Shown in pieces: positions 52,110 to 61,673 of a stretch of DNA of 64,000 nucleotides. Every line of letters begins with the position of its first letter. Position 1 is the stretch's first letter. Position numbers and translations under genes: made by a program. The stretch comes from Piezodorus guildinii (lineage: Eukaryota > Arthropoda > Insecta > Hemiptera > Pentatomidae), in assembly GCA_023052935.1 (NCBI GenBank), contig CM041298.1:61188217-61252216 (forward strand). The letters run 5' to 3'. The notes beneath the pieces were generated by a model. The model was not told the DNA's origin. It saw only the letters and a list, made by a program, of their open reading frames with translations, and ran no database searches.

Positions 52110-52560
52110 ATGGACTTTAAAATTGTAATTATACATTGTAACTGCTATGGTACCATTAGAAAATATGAAGAACTTGTCTTTATCACCATGATATACCGAA
52201 TAATAACGTTGTGTCATAAAGAAAGCAATCTCAACAAAAATTTTAATCGCGAAGACTATCCCATTTACCGAAGCGGTTTTAAAACCGACATTAGGGCATG
52301 TGGTCGTGTGACGGTGGCAATAGCCCTGCCTCATAATTCTCCTCATCTTCCAGAAAACCCTATTATCACAACAATTCTACAAATAATAATCACAGTTATA
52401 CAAGCACTCCTGAAATCGAAAATTCATATTACCTTAAACAGATGTTTACAGTTTTTAATTCTTCTGCATCTGTTTGTTTTTCATCCGATTATTATAATCT
52501 TTTTCTTTGTATGGGGAAGCCCCAAAGACAAAATAAAATTTCTATTCTATATTATAATCT
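52110..52560 (+). pseudogene. Endonuclease N-terminal remnant, possibly duplicated
   Basis: A decayed open stretch reads FKIVIIHCNCYGTIRKYEELVF...LCHKESNLNKNFNREDYPIYRSGFKTDIRACGRVTVAI. It resembles the start of an I/Jockey endonuclease (WNCNG, the E-L block, QETNL, Y-x-I-Y-R, GGV-x-V-A-I) but lies before the real ORF2 start at 52664, which has its own copy of the same motifs. It may be a piece of another element or a partial duplication. Confidence 0.5.
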
Positions 52561-52663
52561 TTTTCCTATGCATCGCTTGTATAATTTCTTATGCAAACCA
52601 ATATCTCATAATTGTATTCAATCTCACGTATTATTTTTTTCTATACCTTTATACATACAAAAC

Positions 52664-54534
52664 ATGAATCTAATCAGTTGGAACTGCAATGGAGTAAGGA
52701 CTCAGTTTGAAGAATTAAAATTAATAATGAAAGAATACAACCCTTGGGCTATATGTCTCCAAGAAACCAAGCTAAAACCTATTAACAGTTTTTCTCTAAA
52801 ACAGTACAACGTATTCAGAAAAGATAGAGCATCTGAAGGTCCGGGAAGCTGGGGAATAATCACTGCAATCCAAAAACAATATCCTTCTGAAGAATTAGCT
52901 ATAAATACCTCATTACATGCACTAGCGGTTAGAGTTCACCACACCTTTTCATTCACCATATGCAATATTTACCTTTCTCCAAGCGTAGCAATCAACGAAG
53001 CTGCTCTGATTCAACTGATTGGTGATCTTCCTACCCCTTACCTTGTTACTGGGGATCTGAATGGTGCACATGAATCATGGGGCTCACCTTCAAATAATAG
53101 TAGGGGAAATTCTATAAAACGTGTAATAGATGCTACAGATAGTATCATATTGAATAATGGAAATACTACGTATATAAGCCCACAGTACACGACGCCATCA
53201 TCCATAGATATTACCTTCTGTTCACCTAGTATGCTAAATAGAGTCATATGGGATACTGCACCAGACCAACACGGCAGTGACCATTTCCCTCTGGTCATTT
53301 CCCTCACAAGTCAACTCCCTCCAGTCCAGAAATATCCTAGGTGGATCACTTCAAAAGCTGACTGGAACCTTTTTCAACAAAAAATTTCCTTCCTATTCCA
53401 AAATTACGCAGAAAATATTGATACAATTACGACAGGGCTCACGAAACACATAATAGACGCCGCATATGAAAGCATTCCGAAATCTCGAGGATCTACAAAA
53501 GTGAACCATTGCCCTTGGTTTGATGACGAATGCCGTCAAGTTATTAGGGACAGAAATAGAGCGCTTCGAAAGTTTGTAAAATATCCCACTACCACCAACT
53601 TTATACAATACAAAAAATTTAAAGCCAAAGCCAGGAACGTCGTTAAACACAAAAGGAAAACGTCTTGGCTCACCTATTTAGAACAGATTAATGCATACAC
53701 TCCCATCAAAAATGTATGGAACAAAATAAACTCCATTAGAGGAATCCACGATTGTTCTACAATTGCCCTTAAAATAAATGATCAAATCATCTCAAACCCA
53801 GAACCAATAGCCGAATCCTTTGCAGAATACTTTTCAGACGCTCCAACTAACCACGAAGATTCGACTCCGACCTCAGATGTCACTTTTCCATTGAACACCA
53901 ATGATATTTATAACCTTCCTTTCTCTATTACCGAACTTGTTCAAGTCTTCGCCGAACTGAAGCCAACCACTCCTGGACCTGATGACATTCATAATCTAAT
54001 GTTAAAAAATCTTCCACTAACTTGCAAGCGTGCCCTCCTACATCTCTATAACGAAATCTGGACAGCACACAAGTTTCCTGCATCATGGCAAGAATCAATA
54101 ATTATACCTATACCCAAACCTGGAAAAGACAAAACTCAAATCAACAATTACAGACCGATTTCTCTAAGCAGCTGCATGTGCAAACTAATGGAAAAAATGG
54201 TAAACAAACGCCTACTATGGTTTCTAGAAAAGCATAGTTTACTGTCCCCAGTGCAATGTGGTTTTAGAAAAGGAAGATCCACCATTGATCACCTTGCTAC
54301 TCTTGAGGCTGAAATTCTTAACACATTCATTACTAAACAAGAAGCAATAGGGATATTTTTTGATATAGAGAAAGCGTACGACTCAGTAAACAAGTACACA
54401 ATCCTCAAACAATTATACGACTGGGGATTTGGTGGGAATCTACCTATCTTCATTAAAAAATTTCTTTCAAATAGAACAATAAGAATAAGAATAGGCAATA
54501 CCCTTTCTAATCCTAAGGTAATGCAATGTTATCT
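52664..54534 (+). pseudogene. ORF2 of the I-type LINE, truncated
   Basis: From the ATG at 52664: endonuclease MNLISWNCNGV, CLQETKL (Glu), TGDLNGAHESWGS, SIDITF and GSDHFPLV. RT follows: NNYRPISLSSCMCKLMEKMVNKRLLWFLEKHSLLSPVQCGFRKGRSTIDHLATLE (residues given in part) and FFDIEKAYDSV with the first catalytic Asp. It then breaks at about 54534 (after NTLSNPKVMQ); the frame runs on to a stop at 54640 in unrelated sequence. The wording of the RT fingers is I/Nimb-like. The open frame extends upstream to 52442, but that part has no endonuclease motif. Lacks YADD, so inactive. Confidence 0.87.
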
Positions 54535-55851
54535 CTTTACTAATAAGTTGGAAAAAACAAAAGGAGAAATAAACTTTTTGAAAATTAATCTTTGTTTTCA
54601 TGGAAATATTAATTTTCGATTAAATAATGTAACAATATAAATTATTTATTATCTAAAGCCATGACTTATATAGTTCATCATAAAGTTATTTCGTAGTTTT
54701 TAGTCACAATTTAATCACTTTAGTACATACTACTAACATTAACTGATGGTTAAATATTTCAAATGAACAAAGTTACAGTGTTTTAGAGTAAACTATTTGC
54801 GAATTTGGCATTTAATACTTGTCAGACTATTTGAAGAGGAGGAAGCCTACACGATTCTAATCACCACATAATTGTGGTTGAAATGCAATAACAGTGCCAC
54901 TTTCCGTAATGAAATTTTGGTGAACATTTTGCACGATTATTCCAAGCATAATCAAATATATAATTTCAATTTCGCATGACATTATTAAAAAAGGAACTTA
55001 AGACTTAACAGAAACTACATAGAATAGAAACCATTGAAATTATAGTTATTTAACTGTAACACTATTTTCATAGAATGTCCACACTCTATTGGTGTGGGTG
55101 TGGATTCAAATTTATCTTTGTCTATTTTTTAGGTGCCACGTTATTTTTTTGTGCAAATGACAAAAACATCAAACCTAAATAATATTAGATCTTTTTAAGT
55201 TATAAAAATAAATGAAATTCTGGCTATACCTTTACACATATACCACGAACATAAAAATACCAATATAATAAAGAAAAAAAACCATCTGTATTTGATTAAA
55301 TGAGAAAAAAAAAATAAAGAAATAAATTCACACATACTGAATTTATTCATGACATAGACAAATTATAAAATAAAAATAAAAAAACATAGTCCACCCTCTA
55401 TTATTCGATATACATCGGTTTTATTATTCCTTATTCCTCTGGCCAGTAGGATTAAGGGATCACCTTTAGCAGGATGGCTAGCATCACAACCTTCTATGCC
55501 AAAGGCTAGTGATCCTAGGATTAATGGGGACTAAAGTTTTATGTCGCAATAGAATTTTTAAATTTAACGATGCTCGTTATTGTCTGAAATATTGAATGCT
55601 TGAATAAATTTATAAATAGTTTGAAAATAAAGAGAGCTTCTAAAGAGAAATGTTTCATCTTGAGTGAATTAGCGCGTGAAAGAACAAAGAGGAAGAACAC
55701 CTGTTTCTAGCTCAGCTGGATGCGTCTATTCGTTTGTAAATAACAAGGTAAAGAGCTACGAGAAGGTAGGGAATATAAAAGACACCTTAAGATATTAATT
55801 AACAATTTATTTTATAAACTAAGATGCGAGTGAATATATTGTGCTATTAAA
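54535..55851. other. AT-rich stretch without recognisable gene
   Basis: Nothing coding. Between 55430 and 55540 is a more balanced segment (CCTCTGGCCAGTAGG..., GGATCACC...) that I cannot identify. Confidence 0.5.
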
Positions 55852-57000
55852 TAAATAAATAAATTCTTTATTATCCTTGGACATATCCCTTTAGAATAAA
55901 GTATACAGAAGGTACAAAACGTGCTTTGGAGTCTTAAAACATATTAAATACATATAAAGTTAATAATTACTTATATAAAATAGACATATTTAAATGAGAA
56001 GAAAACAACAAAAATAAAAAAGCATATTTACAACATTATTGAGCCTAGATATTCATTAAGTGATTAAAGATACGAGATTTGAAGGAGAATTGGAGTGACG
56101 GATGGAATGAGGAATGGAATTCCATAGGATTGTGGATCGAATGAGAAAGGATCTATCGAAATGTGCAGTTCGGTGGGCCGTACTGCATAAATCTCAGGCC
56201 TGGAGCGTGTAAAACGAGGATGGATAGAGGATTTGAACTGTAGGAGGTCAAAAATGTATGATGGGCGGCGGGATTAACTTGGTAATGGAATTACGCAAAG
56301 GAAATACTTGCGACGATTGGTAGGGTGAAGCCACTTCAACTCGCCATTAAATTGGGATACAAAGGTGTACCTAGGGACCCCGAAGATGAATCGGACAAAG
56401 CAATTAATTAAGCATTTAATTTTTACCTCGAGATTCCCAAAAACCCCACCGTATACCGTACAGCAATAGTCGAAGTGGGGGGAATATTAGAGACGTGACG
56501 AGGAGCTTCCGGGTTTCATACGGGAATAGTTGACGAAAGGAACTCAGTCGCTTTAAGGTAAAAAAGGTGCGGAGGGAAATTTCGGAAATATGGTTCCTGA
56601 AAGAGAGGGTCTGATCAAAGGTTACGCCCAGATTCCTGATGGTCGGGTAAAACTTTATAGGGTTACCATTTAGGGAAGAGGGTTGGGATATGTGGAACAG
56701 TTTTCAAGATGTGATGGGATCCTATTACAATGGCTTTTGTTTATTCAACATTTAGTTTCAGTTTATTGACTACAGCCCAGTGAGTTATTCGATCTAAGTC
56801 CTCTTGTAGTCTTAATTTTAGAACAGTAAAATTAGGTTTGTTTGTTTATTTATTTAACGTCACTTTATGCTGCTGAGGCTAATCGGACGATGCTACTATG
56901 GGGGTCCTAAATATTTCCTTAGGATTAAATTTAAATTTTTACCCGTGACCTTTGGCGTAGGAGAGTAAAATTAGGTAAAAACAGGCCAAACCCGAACATC
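55852..57000 (-). mobile_element. K2: second CR1/L2-type LINE fragment
   Basis: Minus strand, 5'-truncated. From about 57000 downward: FTVLKLRLQEDLDRITHWAVVNKLKLNVE (parallel to K1's IQEDLDRISAWGNLNKLKLNAMKT), AIVIGSHHIL, and the LWNSIPHSIRHSNSP-like C-terminus near 56110. It ends in TTTATTTATTTA repeats (55870-55850). Interrupted by a SINE at 56837-56963. Decayed. Confidence 0.75.
56837..56963 (-). mobile_element. 5'-truncated SINE in K2, with target duplication
   Basis: 127 bp flanked by the 12-bp duplication AGTAAAATTAGG (56825-56836 and 56964-56975). On the minus strand it starts in a tRNA-like segment (CAAAGGTCACGGG). It contains TTTAGGACCCCCATAGTAGC and ATCGTCCGATTAGCC and ends (TAAA/CAAA)n. 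A second copy of the 3' half is at 59776-59845. Confidence 0.85.
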
Positions 57001-57305
57001 CAAAAAAATCTGATTTTATTTTAATTAGCATTAACCATATACAACATTAAAGATAAACTAAAACCAAATGTTTCCAATATTTAAGGTTTCTAAAATACAT
57101 GAAGTGTAAATAAAGATTGATTAAAGCAATTTTCGTTTCTCTTATTTTTACTTACAAAAAATTCAAAAGCATTTCTGCAACTGAAAGTGTGTTTAGAATT
57201 TTGATTTGTAAAAAATTATAATATTCACATTTCTATATCTCCAATATATACAGATGTATATTATATAGGAAATGTTCTTGAAAGTAATGTTGGCATTTTT
57301 GAAAA

Positions 57306-57308
<3 letters not shown>
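57001..57308. other. AT-rich stretch without recognisable gene
   Basis: Nothing coding seen. Confidence 0.5.

Positions 57309-57368
<60 letters not shown>
57309..57368. repeat. (TA)n microsatellite
   Basis: About 30 TA units. Confidence 0.95.
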
Positions 57369-57371
<3 letters not shown>

Positions 57372-57547
57372 TCATTTATTTAGAAATAATACAATCAGCC
57401 ACAATCTTGAGCAATGAGTATTAGTTGTATAAGAAGCCATTTATTCCATATGTACAGTGAATAAAAAAAATACAAATAATAATAAATAAACCTAAATAAA
57501 GAGAAAAAAATAATCTTTACCACATTCATACATTTATTTAATAGTTA

Positions 57548-57655
57548 CATACTGCCCCTGGGAACTTCGAATCAAACCCCGACGCCCAAAAGTGGATGTC
57601 GGGGCCCGAGACCAGATCCCAGCGCCACTCAGTCAGTCGCGTCACTGGTATAAGT
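57548..57655 (-). mobile_element. Possible tRNA-derived SINE head
   Basis: GC-rich island in AT-rich flanks. On the minus strand: GACTGACTGAGTGGCGCTGGG (A-box-like), a GC-rich hairpin-prone stretch, then GGGGTTTGATTCGAAGTTCCC (B-box-like). The arms do not form a clear tRNA. Could be a SINE head or an unrelated repeat. Confidence 0.4.
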
Positions 57656-58726
57656 CAGTGTAGAATAAGAGAGGACGCTAGAGCCACATACTCTCAGCAA
57701 TTAATATATTAGATATACACAAATACGTATGTATGTAAAATTGCTTATTATTATATATTATGTAAAATTCTTGGTTCTGTTATATGTTTCCATATAGGAA
57801 TATTTAACCAAGGGATGTTAGTATCAGATAAAAATTAGTAAAGCACAGTTGAACAATTCCATATTTTATATCCCTTATTAATTTAACTAAGAAGAATTTT
57901 ATATATATATATATATATATAATATTAATACATTCATATAAATGCAGTTGTGCAAACGTTGATGGCCTTGGTATATTACGCCTTAAAGCCATAACATACA
58001 TTTTTCTTTCTTTTAATGTATATTTCAAAAATATAGCGGTCAAAATAGAAAAATTGAAAATTGCGTACTATTAAAAAGAAAAAAAAAAAACTATTCGTAG
58101 ACAACCTGCAGAGAATTTCAAATGCACCATGCATAATACGTTAAATGCAATCACGCCTAAACGGGAACAAAATTAACCCAATATTCGTGGGAACTCAATG
58201 ATGGAAACTATCAAATACAACCGCTAATCAGGTGCAGAGGACAAAACATGCACTACGATCAGTGTGCGGTCAGTCGGGATGAAAATTGATACGTCCGCAA
58301 CGAGCGAACTACAGGAGGGCACCGAATCAACTCGGAATTGGAAACGAGTTACATTCCGCAGAATTAGAAGATAATGGAATTATGGTTTGTGTTGTCAGTG
58401 AGGAGCAATCAGCGGTAATAATGAAATGAGGCTTGTCCCTAATTCTCGCATTAGATCCTACCAACGAATCCCTACCCAAGGGTCGATACCAACATTCCAA
58501 GCCACTGTACAGTCCTTCCGTATATAGAAAATGACTCATGAATACATTTATTATTTTTAGACAGAAATATATTTTGATTAATCATATCCTGAACGGTCTG
58601 CTAACTATATTTAAAATATATATATATATAGTCTATTCCATTACTTTCTGCCCAATCAATTTTCAAACAATTCTGACTGATCCAGTTTCCATGAAAATAT
58701 GTAAATAGAGAAAAGTTATATAAGTA
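57656..58726. other. AT-rich stretch without recognisable gene
   Basis: Short TA tracts near 57900 and 58616. A segment at 58240-58530 is more balanced but has no motif I recognise. Confidence 0.5.
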
Positions 58727-58800
58727 ATAAAAACAGGTTAAACGGAAGATTGCAATATGATATCAAATAATTAGTCGGTTTCTAAGTCTTTCAAAAACAG
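58727..58800 (+). repeat. Dispersed repeat shared with 15210-15290
   Basis: See 15210-15290: AAAACAGGTTAAAC, AAGATTGCAATATGATATCA, GGTTTCTAA and CAAAAACAGTT in the same order. Confidence 0.65.
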
Positions 58801-59734
58801 TTAAAAGAACCCCTAACCCAAAAGATATTAAGAAAACACTTGTTGAATTTGATTTACCGCAGATAAAATTAGGACTATATAACCATGACAGACTAAGTAA
58901 TCATTTATAAAACATTAAAGATCACATTTTACCCCATGAAAAACTATTTATAAAATAAGTTATTTACAAAATAAATTGTATAGATTGTGATAAGATATAA
59001 GAGAAACCTCTAAAAATATAACAACAAGAATGAAACAGCACATCAATAATTGCAAAAATAGTAAAAATAAAAACAACACAGCATTGGCATAACATATTAT
59101 TCAGCTTAATTATAATTTTGATTTTGGAAAATGAAAAAAAATAGCTTTAATAGAAAAACAATCGTTTTAATAGATAAATAAATAAAATTTGGCGCGGAAA
59201 ACACGACTTACTCTTACCTCTGTTGATAAAATCAATTTAAGAACTATGAAATAAAGGTAGTGTTTAAAAAATATATATACAGTTTCGTTAGAAAGATATG
59301 TTCTGATTTCAATAATATAGCAATATAAAATTATTTTATACAATAATTACTTAGCTATATGCACTATTCATCACTTTACCTTGCCTTCAAGAACTGTGTT
59401 GTTCACGCCATATGTTACGGCCTGATAAGGTTTTTATAGTTTTTCAATCGAAAAATGATAAGTTCATAATTTTTATGATATTTATAATAAGATCATTTTT
59501 TTTTTGTTTAAATCTTTATTTTTTAATTTATTTTTAAAATAGTTATTTTAAATATAATTAAAAGTTTTTAAACGAGAGTAGTAGAAGAGAAAGACAGAAG
59601 AAGATCGTAGTTCAATTGTTTTTTGACTGCCTCGTGCCAGTCGAGTCTTAAGCTAGCGTCTGAGCGGTGAAGATGTGCTGTATATAGACCCAAGATTCCT
59701 CTCAACGTTTGAACGTTTGGAAACGAATTTCTTC
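58801..59734. other. AT-rich stretch without recognisable gene
   Basis: Nothing coding. A small repeat near 59203-59240 is shared with 40765-40805. Confidence 0.5.
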
Positions 59735-59845
59735 ATCTTCTCATCGTCCTAATAAAATCTGGATAGGCAAAATTTAGGACTCCCACTGTAGCATCGTCCG
59801 ATTAGCCATAGTAGCATAAAGTGACGTAAAATAAATAAACAAACA
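59735..59845 (+). mobile_element. SINE 3' end, same family as 56837-56963
   Basis: TTTAGGACTCCCACTGTAGC, ATCGTCCGATTAGCC and CATAAAGTGACGT match the other copy. Ends AAATAAATAAACAAAC. The 5' limit is not visible. Confidence 0.8.
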
Positions 59846-60362
59846 TCTTTACGTGAATATAACCTATCTTTATCCATTAATGGAACATTTAATTTCTTAA
59901 TTCTTATTCGAGAAACTGTTTAATTTTATAACTATTTTTTACATCTTTGAGCATTAATTAAGTTAAGTTTGTTTCTTCTATTTTTACAATATTTTAATTA
60001 GGTTTATTTTGTTTCCTACATTTTCTTACAGCTGTTTAATTATAATTAGGTTAATTTTTCTTATGCGCGTGAGTATAGCAGTCATATTTCAAGTCGGCTC
60101 TCGGATTTCTTGCTTTTACAGTTGGATTTCACTTCAGCACAGTCTTGAAAACATCATCAGACTTCAGGATAACAACAACAGTTATTATTGGAGCAAACAG
60201 CGGTAAGTTGTGATATAATTTACAGTGTAAAGTGAATGCTGAGTCAACTCTTCATATCAGCTGATTGCCAATAGCCCGGCAAGGCTGGTCTTGCTTAACT
60301 TTTTTTAAGTTATTGTTTTTTTCCCACATCTGGTTATTATTTAATTACTTTCTATACATGAA

Positions 60363-61673
60363 ATGCGATATTATCATCAAGTAATGTCCTCCAAAGCTTC
60401 AACTAAAAGATCTAGATCTAGTGGTTCAATCCCGTCACCTACAAAACAAAGACCCCGCCGTGATACTAATAAAAGATTAAATCTACAAGCAACCCCTTCC
60501 GGTACTAATTCAGAATCTGAACCACAACCTGGCACATCGTCACAAGGGATGACTGACGAATCGCCGTTTTTCACCCCAAATCCTTTTCAGATTTTACATA
60601 ATGAAAAAGAAAACATGGAATCTACTCCTATACCTAGTGAACCACGGCCTCCTCCAATATTTGTCAAAAATATTAGAAATTTCCAGTTGTTGTGTGCGCA
60701 ATTGAACAAAATTACCGAATCTACCAGCTACTACTGTATGAGTAGAATCAATGATACCAAAATATCTCCTACTACTACCGAGACATATAGAAAAATAGTG
60801 AAATACCTAACTGAAACCAAAGCAGATTTCCATACCTATCAGCTACGCCAAGAGAGAGCTTTAAGGGTTGTAATCAGAAACTTACACCCCTCGACACCAG
60901 TTGAAGCTATTAAAGAAGAACTAACGGAGATGGGCTATAAAGTGCGGTGGGTCACTAACGTCCTAAAGGATAAAATTCCTCTACCTCTCTTTTTTGTGGA
61001 TTTGGAACCAGCTGAAGGAGTTGAAAAAATCTATGACCTCAATAGATTGTACTATTCCAGTGTAAGAGTTGAAAAACCTTACACAAAGAGAGAGATAATT
61101 CAGTGCCATAATTGTCAAGCATATGGTCATACTAAAAGCTATTGTCATCACATACCTCGATGCGTGAAATGCGGTGAACAGCACAAGTCTGTGGAGTGTT
61201 CAAAACCAAAATCAACACCAGCTGTATGTGCTCATTGCCTGAAGGACCACCCGGCCAACTATAAAGGATGCCAAATCTATAAGGAGCTGAGGACCAGGTT
61301 TCAAAAACCTCAAGTACTGGATGAAACAGCAAGACAAGTAAGAAACAGAAGAGAACCCTCAAAACTTATTGATGCCAATTTATCATTTGCCCACTTACTT
61401 GGAGGTGGGAATCAAAGTACTGAAGCCGTGGCCCTGCCGGAACTACAAAATGTACCTCAATCCATTCCACATATACCTCTTTCTCAAAATGTAACCAATC
61501 CTAAGCATCCTAATCCACCACAAATCTCTCATATTCCTCCTCCTTCAAACGCCACAGACCTTACCAGTTTGATGACATCCTTTATTTCCGAAATTAAATC
61601 CCTTGTTATGCCCCTAATATCACTCCTTACGAATCTCGTAACAAATCTCATTCCTGCCTTAAAAAAACCATAA
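60363..61673 (+). CDS. J4 ORF1, Jockey Gag-like protein with three zinc knuckles
   Basis: 436 residues from the ATG at 60363 (a second ATG at 60384, in MSSKASTKRSRSSG, is equally plausible). The middle has FHTYQLRQERALRVVIRNLHPSTP. Knuckles: CHNCQAYGHTKSYC, CVKCGEQHKSVEC, and CAHCLKDHPANYKGC (CX2CX4HX4C, CX2CX3HX4C, CX2CX3HX6C). The C-terminus is hydrophobic (ISLLTNLVTNLIPALKKP), as in J1. The stop (61671-61673) is followed at once by the ORF2 ATG. Intact. Confidence 0.9.
   Translation: MRYYHQVMSSKASTKRSRSSGSIPSPTKQRPRRDTNKRLNLQATPSGTNSESEPQPGTSSQGMTDESPFFTPNPFQILHNEKENMESTPIPSEPRPPPIFVKNIRNFQLLCAQLNKITESTSYYCMSRINDTKISPTTTETYRKIVKYLTETKADFHTYQLRQERALRVVIRNLHPSTPVEAIKEELTEMGYKVRWVTNVLKDKIPLPLFFVDLEPAEGVEKIYDLNRLYYSSVRVEKPYTKREIIQCHNCQAYGHTKSYCHHIPRCVKCGEQHKSVECSKPKSTPAVCAHCLKDHPANYKGCQIYKELRTRFQKPQVLDETARQVRNRREPSKLIDANLSFAHLLGGGNQSTEAVALPELQNVPQSIPHIPLSQNVTNPKHPNPPQISHIPPPSNATDLTSLMTSFISEIKSLVMPLISLLTNLVTNLIPALKKP

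Larger units (their letters stand above)
50672..54534 (+). mobile_element. I/Nimb-type LINE, 3' end missing
   Basis: ORF1 with CCHC knuckles (frameshifted), then an ORF2 with endonuclease and the first half of the RT, broken off at about 54534 before the conserved GVPQG and YADD blocks. No poly(A) or 3' UTR. LINE insertions normally lose their 5' end, so this 3' loss must come from a later deletion or rearrangement. Confidence 0.82.
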
